Both the position numbers and the translations under genes were made by a program. This document shows positions 45,881-54,882 of a stretch of DNA of 64,000 nt, in pieces. Every line of letters begins with the position of its first letter. Position 1 is the first letter of the stretch. The notes below the pieces were generated by a model. The model worked only from the letters and a program-made list of their open reading frames with translations, made no database searches and was not told the DNA's origin. Origin of the DNA: Salinicoccus cyprini. GTDB lineage: Bacteria > Bacillota > Bacilli > Staphylococcales > Salinicoccaceae. The stretch is taken from NCBI RefSeq assembly GCF_007713705.1, contig NZ_VMSJ01000005.1, forward strand, positions 167,752 through 231,751, read 5' to 3'.

Positions 45881-46411
45881 CTATTCAGTGGCTTCCTCGA
45901 CGAAAGCCAATATATCTTCGTGCGTGAGCTGATATTCCTGCTTTTTGACGACAATACCTTCTTTGTTTACAGCAATGGTTGTCGGCAAGGGGCCGATATT
46001 ATAAGCTTCTGTGACGCTTCTTGAGCGGTCCAGTGCAATCGGGAATTCTAAATCCGCACTAAGACCGGATAGGAATTGAGTAATCTGCTGTTCATTTTCA
46101 CCAATATTCACAGCAACGATTTCATAATCTTCGTGTCCGTCAGTGTAGACATCATTCATATCTGGCATCTCTTCCCGGCATGGCGGGCACCACGTGCCCC
46201 AGAAATTCAGGATGACGCCCTTATCTTCGATCAGCTCGGATAACTGTATCTCTTCCCCTTCGAGTGTCGTCAGCCTGAAGTCCACAGCCTCATCACCCAC
46301 TTCGACTGCCTGCGTGCCAGAAGTCAGGTTGAACCATACTGTAATTCCTATGAGCAGGGTGATGGTCACTATGATGCTCACCCTGAGGATGTTGCGCGTA
46401 CGTCCCTTCAT
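45881..46411 (-). CDS. resA: Thiol-disulfide oxidoreductase ResA
   Basis: A 176-residue membrane-anchored thioredoxin-like protein that reduces the CxxCH thiols of apocytochrome c. An N-terminal anchor (about 9-27) precedes the fold with active site WGTWCPPCREEMP (C75, C78) and cis-Pro in GPLPTTIAVN. The start at 46411 follows AGGTGA with 5-nt spacing. Upstream in-frame ATGs add 13 residues but sit on the TGCTATAAT promoter element, so they are unlikely to be translated. First gene of resABC. Confidence 0.92.
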   Translation of the reverse strand: MKGRTRNILRVSIIVTITLLIGITVWFNLTSGTQAVEVGDEAVDFRLTTLEGEEIQLSELIEDKGVILNFWGTWCPPCREEMPDMNDVYTDGHEDYEIVAVNIGENEQQITQFLSGLSADLEFPIALDRSRSVTEAYNIGPLPTTIAVNKEGIVVKKQEYQLTHEDILAFVEEATE

Positions 46412-47046
46412 GTTTGTCACCTGCCTGTCGTTCTGATTCATGGTTTTCATTATAGCATTTTATAAAATCACTCTGTATGACAGTATCATGACAATTGGCA
46501 AGGTCAGATGTTTTTCATTTCATCTTGTAATTATTTTTTTGTTAAGGACAAATATCGGGAAAAGTGTAATTAATAAAATATTGAAATAAAGGTCTTGAAA
46601 TATCATTTGAATGCAAGATTAGGAATGTAGACAATCAGGTAAGAATAATTATTATAAATAAAAATTCTGTACTCTGAGCTCCAAGTGGGGTTTCCTGTTA
46701 CATATCCCCAATTTAACTCTAGCGATGTAAAATCGGTCAGAGGAAAGTATAAATTCGTTATGATCATATACCCTCACAAATTCTACACAATTAAATTATA
46801 AAATAGTGAATAGCGTTTCTGTAATGTTTTTTGTTGGAGGAATCATATGGTATCAGTTTTTTAGTAACATAAGCCATTTGATGTGAAAAAAATTCTAGCA
46901 ACTTCTTTTAAATGGCTTTACTGGTTTCCAACATAACATTAGGCAAAAATGACTTTTAAAAACCACTTACTTTCCACAAACTTTTTGTATTTACTATTAA
47001 TCGTTCTATTTAAAATAATTTTTACTAGGAGTGTAAATGAAAAATA
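46412..47046. other. Intergenic region with a promoter and a truncated leader gene
   Basis: About 630 bp of AT-rich DNA. On the minus strand TGCTATAAT near 46449 is the resA extended -10. On the plus strand a promoter-like element (46775-46804) is followed by TTGGAGG and ATGGTATCAGTTTTTTAG (46847-46864), a five-codon frame. The leader (ATAGTGAATAG, GGAGGAA, ATGGTATCA) resembles that of the lipoprotein gene at 55119, suggesting the start of a deleted copy of that gene. The remaining 180 bp up to 47047 show nothing further. Confidence 0.5.
46775..46804 (+). promoter_or_regulatory. Candidate copper-regulated promoter with 11-bp direct repeat
   Basis: CACAA at 46775-46779 and again at 46786-46790 (11-bp period), then 8 bp and TAAAAT (46799-46804). 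The same layout occurs at 51028-51057. No good -35 is present, which fits an activator-dependent promoter. The activator is probably the nearby response regulator (inference). Confidence 0.5.
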
Positions 47047-48204
47047 ATGAAAAAAGTAATTTTATTATCAGCTATGAATTTTGTTTTGTTTTTGGTTCCA
47101 ATTAAGGTTTTTGCTCATGGTACTGAAGGACATGCCAGTGAAGAAGTTACAAATTATTGGAATTATGGTTTCATCGCCTCACTGATAATACTTGTAATTT
47201 TCCTTGGATTATTTGTATTAGCTAAGAAGAAAATGAAAAACATTAGCTTGAAAAATAAAGAAAACCGTAACAAACATCATTTGATTTCAAAGAGAAGCAT
47301 CATTTATAAATGGGTCTCTATTATAGGTTTCATGGTAACAATCTTTCTATTAATTATGGCGATTGTAAATACTGAAGAAGAAGTAACGTTTCAACATATT
47401 CATGGTCTTGGGTACACAAGTGACGGGGAAGAGTTATATGTGCCTGCCCATGATGGACTAAAAGTATACAAGGATGGCGCTTGGACTATTCCAACAGAGA
47501 GAGAAAAACATGACTATATGGGCTTTTCTATGTTCAAGGGAGGGTTCTATAGCAGTGGACACCCATCTCCTAATTCAGAACTAGCAAACCCACTTGGAAT
47601 TGTTAAAAGTACTGATAAAGGCAAAACAATTGATATTCTTGACTTATACGAAGAAATTGATTTTCATGGGATGACCGTGAGTTATGAAACGCAAGAGATT
47701 TATTTATTTAATCCAGCGGAAAATTCACGAATGGATCAACCGGGATTTTATTATTCTACTAATGAAACTAAGACTTGGAACCAAAGTATGTTACAAGGAC
47801 TGGTAGGACAGGCTACTTCATTGGCAGCACATCCAACAGAAGAAGGAATCGTTGCTATTGGAACAGACCAAGGTATTTTCTTATCAGATGATTATGGAAA
47901 TAATTTTGAAAGACTATCTGATTCTGAGGCTGTTTCCGCTGTTTCATTTGACCATCAAAATAATCTTTTGGTAGCAACGCAGTCAGAAGAGGCGAAACTT
48001 TTAAAAATTAATTTGCCTTCAAACGAAGTGAATGAGCTAAGTATTCCAAGTCTAGAAGAGGATGCAATAGCTTATGTAAAACAGAACCCTATAAATAAAG
48101 ATGAATTGGTTTTTGCTACCAATGCGAAAGATATCTATTTTTCAAATGACGGCGGAGAGACATGGGATAAAAGCGTTGATAAAGGTGTAGCAATTACCCA
48201 TTAA
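47047..48204 (+). CDS. F510_1955-type beta-propeller protein with membrane-anchored N-terminus
   Basis: A 385-residue protein. Residues 1-24 are a signal peptide ending near VFAHGTEGHAS, followed by two membrane helices (about 35-58 and 86-108) and an external BNR/sortilin-like propeller (about 117-385). The propeller opens FQHIHGLGYTSDGEELYVPAHDGLKVY and closes YFSNDGGETWDKS. The same propeller stands alone as a lipoprotein at 55119. Proteins of this family sit next to copper genes in many Gram-positives; no enzymatic activity is established. The ATG at 47047 is about 16 nt from AGGAG, while an out-of-frame ATG at 47037 is better spaced and opens a 22-codon overlapping frame. Confidence 0.78.
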   Translation: MKKVILLSAMNFVLFLVPIKVFAHGTEGHASEEVTNYWNYGFIASLIILVIFLGLFVLAKKKMKNISLKNKENRNKHHLISKRSIIYKWVSIIGFMVTIFLLIMAIVNTEEEVTFQHIHGLGYTSDGEELYVPAHDGLKVYKDGAWTIPTEREKHDYMGFSMFKGGFYSSGHPSPNSELANPLGIVKSTDKGKTIDILDLYEEIDFHGMTVSYETQEIYLFNPAENSRMDQPGFYYSTNETKTWNQSMLQGLVGQATSLAAHPTEEGIVAIGTDQGIFLSDDYGNNFERLSDSEAVSAVSFDHQNNLLVATQSEEAKLLKINLPSNEVNELSIPSLEEDAIAYVKQNPINKDELVFATNAKDIYFSNDGGETWDKSVDKGVAITH

Positions 48205-48264
48205 AATGATGATTTCATGACCGTGAATAATCACTCGTTACCACAGGATAACCAAACTATTTTT

Positions 48265-48300
48265 AAGCCTTAACTCCTTTTAAAAAAGTTAAGGCTTTTC
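48265..48300 (+). terminator. Terminator after the first F510_1955-type gene
   Basis: AAGCCTTAACT / AGTTAAGGCTT stem with a T-rich tail. Confidence 0.82.
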
Positions 48301-48431
48301 TTTAAAGGTTCAATGGCTACATGTATAATGATTACAATTAAGAAAACAAATATAGAATAAAAAGAAACCTCACAGATAATACAAATTTTTAGATTAAAAT
48401 GAATGATGCAATAAAAAAATGAGGCTAGTAT

Positions 48432-49133
48432 ATGAAAAGTAAAATTCTAGTTGTTGATGATGAATGGAACATGAGAAACTTAGTTAAGATTTATTTATCT
48501 AAGGAGAATTTTCAGGTTGATGAAGCAGTGGATGGGGATGAAGCCATCAAGATGGCTCGTCAAATCCCTTATGATTTAATGGTTTTGGATATCATGCTGC
48601 CAGATATTGACGGATGGGAAGTATGTAAAACTGTTCGTAAGTCCAGTCAAGTACCTATCCTGATGTTAACTGCTCGAAATGATATTAAGGATCGAGTTCA
48701 TGGTTTGAATCTTGGTGCCGATGATTACCTGATAAAACCATTTGCTCCAGAGGAACTAGTTGCCCGTGTGAATGCCTTGCTTCGTCGACAACATGTTGAG
48801 AAAGAGGAAACCAATAGTACTCAGTTGCACTTTGGAGACTTGTCAATTGATAATGAAAGTAGAGAAGTTAGGCATAAAGGTGTCCTAGTAGAGTTAACTC
48901 CAAAAGAATTTGATATTCTTTATTCTGTAGCGAGTCAGCCCAAAAGGGTTTTTACTCGTGAGATATTATTGGATAAAATTTGGGACAACGATGAATTTCG
49001 TGATTTTCGAGCGATTGATACACATGTGAAAAACATCCGAGAAAAAGTTCGAAAAGTAGGGTTGTCCTATAACCCAATCAAAACTGTTTGGGGTGTAGGA
49101 TACAAATTTAATACACAAGAGGATCAAACATGA
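48432..49133 (+). CDS. OmpR-family response regulator (probable copper-responsive)
   Basis: A 233-residue response regulator: receiver domain with VVDDE, phosphoacceptor D53 (LMVLDIMLPDIDGWEV), switch Lys in IKPFAPEELVARV, and an OmpR winged helix (LTPKEFDILYSVAS...IDTHVKNIREKVRKVG...KTVWGVGYKF). It is followed 1 nt later by its kinase. Location between a copper-linked propeller gene, a Met-rich peptide and copB suggests copper control; direct repeats at 46775 and 51028 are candidate targets. AT-rich codon use unlike the left chromosome. Confidence 0.85.
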   Translation: MKSKILVVDDEWNMRNLVKIYLSKENFQVDEAVDGDEAIKMARQIPYDLMVLDIMLPDIDGWEVCKTVRKSSQVPILMLTARNDIKDRVHGLNLGADDYLIKPFAPEELVARVNALLRRQHVEKEETNSTQLHFGDLSIDNESREVRHKGVLVELTPKEFDILYSVASQPKRVFTREILLDKIWDNDEFRDFRAIDTHVKNIREKVRKVGLSYNPIKTVWGVGYKFNTQEDQT

Positions 49134-49134
49134 C

Positions 49135-50511
49135 ATGAATAAAATTGTTCTGAAACTAGGTGGAACTATTATGGTTTTATTTTTAGTCGTATTGTTACCT
49201 CTAGGATATGTTGCGAATCAAATTTTTACCAATTTTTATTATAATCAAGTTCAAGAAGAGGTAGAAGAATTTTCTCAAAAGTATGCCCTTACCATTACAT
49301 CTCTAAAAAATGAGAACTCTCTAAATATGTTTAAGACACTGGGCGAGTTGACTAATAAGGAAATTTATATTATAGATTCGGATGGAAATGTCGTAGTAGA
49401 ACCTGGTGTCCAAATAACTAATCTATCTAATAAAGATATAGATCTATTGTGGAAAGGACAACCTGTTCAAAAAATGTTTCATGATGCTAGAGCAGAAGTC
49501 AGCTACATTGGATCGGGCCATCCTATCATCCGTTCTGGTACTTTCCAAGGAGCCTTTTTTGTTTTAGCGCCTATAAATGATGTCCATGAACCTGTGGAGA
49601 AAATTAGAGATTTACTAATATTGTCTGCAGTTGGTGCTTTATTTCTAGCACTTGGCTTCACGTTTTTACTATCAAAGAAAATGTCAGATCCACTCATAGA
49701 GATGGAACAAGCGACCCGGCAAATGGCAAAGGGGAATTTAGACATACAGGTAAGTATTCCTTCAAACGATGAAATAGGTTCGTTAGGAAAAGCAATTAAC
49801 GACCTTGCACAAGAAACAAATAGATATAGAACGAAGCGAAGAGAATTTTTTGCAAACATATCACATGAATTACGCACACCAATATCATACCTAAAAGGAT
49901 ATGCTCAAGTATTAAAACAGGGTCTTTACCAGTCAGAAGAAGAAAAGCTTCAATATTTAAACATTATTGAAGATGAAACGGATCGGCTGGTTATATTAAT
50001 CAATGATTTGTTTGATTTATCCAAAATGGAAGAAGGTAAAATTGACCTTCAAATGTCTACTATCGACCTTACAGAAGTATTGGAAAGTGCCCTTTTCAAA
50101 GTCAAAATGGAAATTGAAAAGAAAGGTCTGACATTAAAAATTCAAGTTGATGAAAGTGTACCTCACATCGAGGCTGATGGGATCCGTTTAGAACAAATTT
50201 TCACTAACTTGTTGGGGAATGCGATCCGATATACAGAAAAAGGATCCGTCGTTGTGAAAGTATGGAATGCAGATAAAAAAATTCACATCATGATTGAGGA
50301 CACGGGTATTGGAATTCCTGAAAAAGATCTACCACTTATTTTTGACCGTTTCCATCGTGTTGAAAAGTCTCGTTCAAGAGAGCTTGGGGGGACAGGGTTA
50401 GGATTGGCAATTGTAAAGAATTTGGTTGAACTACAAAATGGTACTATTTCGGTAAATAGCCAGGTGGGTAAAGGAACGAGGTTTCAGTTAAGTTTCCCTG
50501 TAGCTGAATAA
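49135..50511 (+). CDS. Sensor histidine kinase of the first copper-island two-component system
   Basis: A 458-residue kinase. A first helix (about 9-30), an external sensor of about 125 aa with few Met/His, a second helix (about 160-180), HAMP (181-233), H box FFANISHELRTPISYLKGY with H244, N box NLLGNAIRYTEKG, G boxes EDTGIGIPE and GGTGLGLAIV. It pairs with the preceding response regulator. The signal is inferred only from neighbours. The short 9-bp gap to the next small gene suggests one transcript through 51014. Confidence 0.86.
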   Translation: MNKIVLKLGGTIMVLFLVVLLPLGYVANQIFTNFYYNQVQEEVEEFSQKYALTITSLKNENSLNMFKTLGELTNKEIYIIDSDGNVVVEPGVQITNLSNKDIDLLWKGQPVQKMFHDARAEVSYIGSGHPIIRSGTFQGAFFVLAPINDVHEPVEKIRDLLILSAVGALFLALGFTFLLSKKMSDPLIEMEQATRQMAKGNLDIQVSIPSNDEIGSLGKAINDLAQETNRYRTKRREFFANISHELRTPISYLKGYAQVLKQGLYQSEEEKLQYLNIIEDETDRLVILINDLFDLSKMEEGKIDLQMSTIDLTEVLESALFKVKMEIEKKGLTLKIQVDESVPHIEADGIRLEQIFTNLLGNAIRYTEKGSVVVKVWNADKKIHIMIEDTGIGIPEKDLPLIFDRFHRVEKSRSRELGGTGLGLAIVKNLVELQNGTISVNSQVGKGTRFQLSFPVAE

Positions 50512-50520
50512 GGAGGCAAT

Positions 50521-50727
50521 ATGAAAAAGATAGAGTGGTTGATTGTCGTACTTCTAATTGCAATTGGAATAATGTGTCTTACTGCTTCTGGCACAATGAT
50601 GTGGGGAACAGGATCAATAGAGTCCTATTTAAAAACTTTTCTGGAGATTTGCTTATGGATGGGGTTACCGATCCTAATCATAGGGATTGTATATTTTGTA
50701 ATTCTAAAGAAAAGAAAGAATAAATGA
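50521..50727 (+). CDS. Small two-helix membrane protein
   Basis: A 68-residue protein 9 bp after the kinase with an AAGGAGG site. Two hydrophobic helices (about 6-26 and 38-60) and a basic tail (KKRKNK). A short Thr/Met/Trp turn (GTMMWGTGSIESYL) lies outside. I do not recognise the family. Co-transcription with the two-component system suggests a small accessory protein, possibly a sensor modulator; no direct evidence. Confidence 0.65.
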   Translation: MKKIEWLIVVLLIAIGIMCLTASGTMMWGTGSIESYLKTFLEICLWMGLPILIIGIVYFVILKKRKNK

Positions 50728-50798
50728 GACAAATTTAAAAAGAATCCAAATATATAAACTTTTATTAGAAAAATAAAAGAATGATGGAGGTAACAACT

Positions 50799-51014
50799 AT
50801 GATGTCTATGATGGATGGAAGCATGATTCTTAACATGATAATATGGATTATTGTGTTAGGGTTTTTAATATATGGAATAGTCTTATTAATACTCAAACCA
50901 TTTGACAAAAAAGAAGATTCATCACTACAAATTCTAAAAGAAAGATATGCACGTGGGGAAATTGATGATCAAGAATTTGAAGCTAAAAAGGCTGTTTTAA
51001 AAAATAATAATTAA
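50799..51014 (+). CDS. Small membrane protein with C-terminal SHOCT domain
   Basis: A 71-residue protein: a Met-rich start (MMSMMDGSMILNMI), one membrane helix (about 9-33), then a SHOCT motif (LQILKERYARGEIDDQEFEAKKAVL), a short oligomerisation-type module common at the end of bacterial membrane proteins. Starts at 50799 or 50802 behind GGAGG. Such proteins frequently accompany copper genes in Gram-positives (general knowledge). Its Met-rich outer start resembles Cu(I) ligands. Confidence 0.75.
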   Translation: MMSMMDGSMILNMIIWIIVLGFLIYGIVLLILKPFDKKEDSSLQILKERYARGEIDDQEFEAKKAVLKNNN

Positions 51015-51027
51015 AAATTTTTATCCT

Positions 51028-51057
51028 CACAAATTCAACAAATTTGTCGTTTATACT
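51028..51057 (+). promoter_or_regulatory. Candidate promoter of the Met-rich peptide gene with 11-bp repeat
   Basis: CACAA (51028-51032) and CAAAT (51039-51043) at 11-bp period, then 8 bp and TATACT (51052-51057). This matches the layout at 46775-46804. No recognisable -35. Confidence 0.5.
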
Positions 51058-51098
51058 AAAGGTGTCCTAGTTATAATGAATAGAAAGGAGACCAAGAA

Positions 51099-51356
51099 AT
51101 GAAATTCAAAAAAGTACCATTTGTGTCATCTTTTGCTTTTGCTGCTCTATTGGTATTAGGAACAACAGTATTTGCCCAAGAACCAGAAAGTAATGGCGTA
51201 GGCAACATGATGAGAGGCAATGGAATGATGAACATGATGGAAAATGGAAACATGTCTCAAATGATGGAAGGAATGAATTCACCTGAAGGGCAAGAGATGA
51301 TGAATGCCTGTGGTGACTTCATGGAGTCCCATGGTGACAAAACAGAAGACGAATAA
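51099..51356 (+). CDS. Secreted methionine-rich small protein, probable copper binder
   Basis: An 85-residue protein with a signal peptide (about 1-26, ending VFAQ). The mature part of 59 residues has 13 methionines, mostly in MM pairs (NMMRGNGMMNMMENG, SQMMEGMNS), one Cys in MMNACGDF and a His (ESHGD). Clustered Met is the hallmark of extracellular Cu(I) binding in proteins such as CopL or PcoE types. It has its own promoter and AGGAG site and lies between a two-component system and copB. Copper binding is inferred from composition and location. Confidence 0.72.
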   Translation: MKFKKVPFVSSFAFAALLVLGTTVFAQEPESNGVGNMMRGNGMMNMMENGNMSQMMEGMNSPEGQEMMNACGDFMESHGDKTEDE

Positions 51357-51479
51357 CTTTTTATAAGCCCATTTATCAATAAGGCCTCAATATAAACATA
51401 CTGAGTACACTTTTTCCACTTTCGAAAGGGATAGTACTTGTTTGACAGACTTGCAGCTGAAGTAGTTATTTCCGGCCTG

Positions 51480-51516
51480 AATCTCTGATCACTTCCAAAG
51501 TGTTCAGAGATTTTTT
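51480..51516 (+). terminator. Terminator before the copB control region
   Basis: AATCTCTGA-TCACT / AGTGT-TCAGAGATT arms followed by TTTTTT. The 120 bp before it, after the Met-rich gene, show no gene. Confidence 0.8.
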
Positions 51517-51606
51517 ATATTCGCGTCCAATACGAACCACTCCATGATTCGTATGTCATTTGAGTATATTGTCATATGAAATTCAATATTGAGAATCGAT
51601 TACTTG

Positions 51607-51637
51607 TTTCATCATACCCCATCGGGGTATGATGAAA
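51607..51637 (+). promoter_or_regulatory. 31-bp palindrome upstream of copB, probable copper-repressor operator
   Basis: Arms TTTCATCATACCCC and GGGGTATGATGAAA are perfect 14-bp complements around ATC. The core ATACCCC-ATC-GGGGTAT resembles operators of CsoR/CstR-type repressors (TACCC...GGGTA). It ends 27 bp before the copB start, a typical site for repression. No csoR gene is in the window, so the regulator would act in trans. Confidence 0.75.
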
Positions 51638-51664
51638 GTGAGATAAATATGAGGGAGTGATAAA

Positions 51665-53776
51665 ATGAATCATCACAAAAAAGAGGCACATCCTGACCAG
51701 GAGGAAAATCACAATCATCATGGTCAGGAAGAGCATACCCATCACGACCATCATGACCATGAAAGTCACAATGGGTCTCATGATGAACATGACCACGATA
51801 ATCATGGGCACGGTGCACATGACCATCACGGACATATGGTGACGGAGTTCCGGAATAAGTTTTTTGTTGTGCTGATATTCACCATTCCGATCCTTCTCCT
51901 GTCTCCGATGATCCAGGATTTCATGGGTGTCGATTGGCACTTTGCAGGGGACCTCTATATCCTCGCTGGCCTGTCCACATTCGTCTATTTCTATGGCGGC
52001 TGGCCTTTCCTCAAGGGGGCTTTTGATGAACTGAGAAACAGAGAACCCGGGATGATGACACTGATTGCCATGGCCATCTCCATCGCATTCTTCTACAGTA
52101 TGGCTGTCGTATTCGGATTTAATGGGGAGCAGCTTTTCTGGGAACTGGCAACCCTGGTACTGATCATGCTTCTGGGCCACTGGATTGAAATGCGATCCAT
52201 CAATAATGCATCCAAAGCTCTGGAGTCACTGGCATCCCTGATGCCAAGCACAGCAAACCGTATTGCTGAGAATGGTGAGACGGAAGAAGTGCAGGTTGAT
52301 GCTATCAAAGCAGGGGATCTGCTCTTGGTCAAACCGGGAGAAAAGATGCCATTGGATGGAAAGATCGTTAAAGGAAAATCCCAAATCGATGAATCCATGC
52401 TGACAGGTGAGTCCGTTCCCGTAACCAAATCTGTTAATGACGAGGTCATCGGTGGATCGATCAACAGGGAAGGCTCACTTACAATAGAAGTAGAAAAACT
52501 GATGGATGAGTCCTACTTGAACCAGGTCATCGAAATGGTCAAAGAATCCCAGAAGACAAAATCCAAAACGCAGGACATCACGAATCAGGCGGCCAAATGG
52601 CTGTTTTATATCGCTTTGGCTGCCGGTATTATCACGTTTATTGTTTGGATAAGTATCGGAGCCACTGTAGATACGGCCATACAAAGAACAGTGACCGTCA
52701 TGGTTATCACCTGCCCGCATGCTTTAGGTCTCGCAGCGCCCCTGGTCATCTCTGTTTCTACTGCTTTATCTGCGAAGCATGGTCTGTTGATTCGCAAACG
52801 TCCTCAGTTCGAACGGGCCCGGAATATTGATGCGGTAATTTTCGATAAAACTGGTACGTTAACTGAAGGTAAATTTGGAGTAACAGACGTGCAAACTTTC
52901 AGTGATATGGACGAAAATAAGATACTAAGCTATGCAGCGACAGTAGAGAATGACTCTGAGCATCCCATTGCTACGGGAATACTCAATGAAGCAATGCAAA
53001 GAAAACTGAAACTGCATGAAATGACTCATTTCAATTCCATTACTGGCGTGGGAATTGAAGGGACAATTGATAACAGGAATATCAAAGTTGTAAGTCCCGG
53101 GTATATCAGTGAACAAGGTATCAGCTTTGACGATCAGAATTTCAACAAATGGTCCGAACAGGGTAAGACGGTTGTGTTCCTGATCATTGATGAAGAACTG
53201 TCAGGCGCCATCGCATTGGCAGATAAAATCAAAGAGAGCTCAAAACAGACGGTTGAACAATTGCACAAGCGAAATATCAAGGCCATCATGCTCACTGGAG
53301 ACAACCGGAAAGTGGCGAATTACGTTGCAGAACAAATCGGGATTGATGAAGTCTATGCAGAAGTTCTGCCGGATCAGAAGGCAGAGAAAGTGACGGAAAT
53401 TCAAAAGCGTGGTTTAGTGGTTGCAATGACCGGGGACGGTATTAATGATGCGCCGGCCTTGACGAAAGCAGATGTTGGCATTGCGGTAGGGGCAGGGACA
53501 GATATCGCTATGGATAGTGCAGATATCGTTCTTGTGGACAGCAATCCGAAAGATATACTGGCCATATTCAGCCTTTCCAAACGGACCTTTAATAAACTGG
53601 TTCAGAACTTGATATGGGCAACCGGCTACAACATTTTTGCCATCCCATTGGCTGCAGGCGTTCTGGCTCCTTGGGGCATTGTACTCAGCCCGGCTGTCGG
53701 TGCAATACTGATGAGCTTAAGCACCATCATCGTAGCAATCAATGCGCAATTGCTACATCGATTCGAAATGGATTAA
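51665..53776 (+). CDS. copB: Copper-translocating P1B-type ATPase CopB
   Basis: A 703-residue exporter. The N-terminus (about 1-57) is a His/Asp/Glu-rich metal-binding tail with no CxxC domain (for example [20 protein letters not shown]). The core has eight helices, TGES loop ([12 protein letters not shown]), the CPH metal motif ([13 protein letters not shown]) that defines the CopB class, phosphorylation site [17 protein letters not shown], and [18 protein letters not shown]. CopB exports Cu(I)/Cu(II)/Ag. A GAGGGAG site precedes the ATG. It is monocistronic behind the palindrome. Confidence 0.94.
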   Translation: MNHHKKEAHPDQEENHNHHGQEEHTHHDHHDHESHNGSHDEHDHDNHGHGAHDHHGHMVTEFRNKFFVVLIFTIPILLLSPMIQDFMGVDWHFAGDLYILAGLSTFVYFYGGWPFLKGAFDELRNREPGMMTLIAMAISIAFFYSMAVVFGFNGEQLFWELATLVLIMLLGHWIEMRSINNASKALESLASLMPSTANRIAENGETEEVQVDAIKAGDLLLVKPGEKMPLDGKIVKGKSQIDESMLTGESVPVTKSVNDEVIGGSINREGSLTIEVEKLMDESYLNQVIEMVKESQKTKSKTQDITNQAAKWLFYIALAAGIITFIVWISIGATVDTAIQRTVTVMVITCPHALGLAAPLVISVSTALSAKHGLLIRKRPQFERARNIDAVIFDKTGTLTEGKFGVTDVQTFSDMDENKILSYAATVENDSEHPIATGILNEAMQRKLKLHEMTHFNSITGVGIEGTIDNRNIKVVSPGYISEQGISFDDQNFNKWSEQGKTVVFLIIDEELSGAIALADKIKESSKQTVEQLHKRNIKAIMLTGDNRKVANYVAEQIGIDEVYAEVLPDQKAEKVTEIQKRGLVVAMTGDGINDAPALTKADVGIAVGAGTDIAMDSADIVLVDSNPKDILAIFSLSKRTFNKLVQNLIWATGYNIFAIPLAAGVLAPWGIVLSPAVGAILMSLSTIIVAINAQLLHRFEMD

Positions 53777-53949
53777 AGTAAACTTATTTGAAGTATTATA
53801 GAGATAATATTTTTTATAAGAAGTGAAAATTATACAATATATTATGGAAGGAAGATGATTGTAATTTCGACTTCCTTCTTAATTGTATAAATTTTCTCAC
53901 TTGTTTTTAACATTTTGGTATATTGGATTAATAACATATGGCCAATAGT

Positions 53950-53980
53950 AAAGAGTCTATCCGTTTTGGATAGACTCTTT
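53950..53980. terminator. Bidirectional terminator between copB and ydhK
   Basis: AAAGAGTCTATCC / GGATAGACTCTTT perfect stem with a 5-nt loop, between convergent genes. Confidence 0.9.
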
Positions 53981-54004
53981 ATTCATCGTTGAAAATGTTT
54001 AGAG

Positions 54005-54850
54005 TTATTCAACAGGCGCCAATTCGCTTTCAATTACCCATTTATGATTTTGTACTGCTTCTCCAGTATCTGTTGTGACAAAGTCTACCATGTAAACTGT
54101 TGTTTGTTCAGCTGAATCAATCGTAGCAGTGGCACCTTTCATACCTTCCATATGCGTGGCATTCATTACTACCTCATCCCCTGGTTCTAATGGGGCTTCA
54201 CCCGGATTTTCCAATTCTTCGTGGATGACCCATTTATGATCTTCTACTGGATCTCCACCATTCGTTGGTGTATACGATACGGAATAAACCGTTGTATCAA
54301 AGGCTCCGGAGATGGTTGCTTCAGCCCCCTGCATGCCTTGCATGTGGTCAGCTTCAATAATTGCTTGGCTCGCTACTTCATAGGTTGGATTTTCTGCTTC
54401 TTCCAAATCTTCAGGCACTTCACCAGAACTCGACATTTCCTCAGCGGAATGGTTCATATGTCCACCGGAATGTGGTTCGGATTGCATATTCATGTGGTCC
54501 TCAGAAGGGGATTCGGACTGCATATTATAATGGTACAGTCTTTCTTTCAGCTCTTCCTTTGTCAGCCCATTGATGTATTTCGTCTTATCTCCATGTTCAT
54601 TGACTTCATAGTAGTAGTGACTACGAGCCCCGTTATAAGGGTAACCCAATTCATCTTCCAATTCTTTTTCAGTCAAACCATCAATGTACTGCGTCTTGTT
54701 TCCATGCGCATCGACTTCATAGTAGTAATAGCTTCCATCTTCATGGGCGGCAGTATCTGTACTGCCTGCGTTTGCTGCTCCTGGACTAACCCCCAACGCT
54801 AATGCGAAAATCATTGCACCTGATAAAAAAATTCTTTGAAATTGTTTCAT
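54005..54850 (-). CDS. YdhK-family (DUF1541) secreted protein with duplicated N-terminal motif
   Basis: A 281-residue exported protein. Signal peptide about 1-28 (ANAG). Two copies of a 30-residue motif follow (YYYYEVDAHGNKTQYIDGLTEKELEDELGYP and YYYEVNEHGDKTKYINGLTKEELKERL), then a Met/His-rich linker (HMNMQSEPHSGGHMNHSAEEM, about 118-138). Two DUF1541 repeats follow (YEVASQAIIEADHMQGMQGAEATISGAF... and a second with ATHMEGMKGATATIDSAE), each ending DHKWVIHEEL/NHKWVIESEL. The DHMxGMxGA core has Met and His suited to Cu(I). The C-terminal half recurs in the gene at 59797. Transcribed from the repeat-bearing promoter at 54883-54915. Confidence 0.85.
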   Translation of the reverse strand: MKQFQRIFLSGAMIFALALGVSPGAANAGSTDTAAHEDGSYYYYEVDAHGNKTQYIDGLTEKELEDELGYPYNGARSHYYYEVNEHGDKTKYINGLTKEELKERLYHYNMQSESPSEDHMNMQSEPHSGGHMNHSAEEMSSSGEVPEDLEEAENPTYEVASQAIIEADHMQGMQGAEATISGAFDTTVYSVSYTPTNGGDPVEDHKWVIHEELENPGEAPLEPGDEVVMNATHMEGMKGATATIDSAEQTTVYMVDFVTTDTGEAVQNHKWVIESELAPVE

Positions 54851-54882
54851 CTACCTGGCCTCCAATTTTTTGAGATACTAAA

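Noticed and set aside
47037..47105. 22-codon frame overlapping the start of the F510_1955-type gene
   Set aside because: Its ribosome-site spacing is better than that of the main gene, but the peptide is featureless; the signal peptide in the other frame supports 47047.
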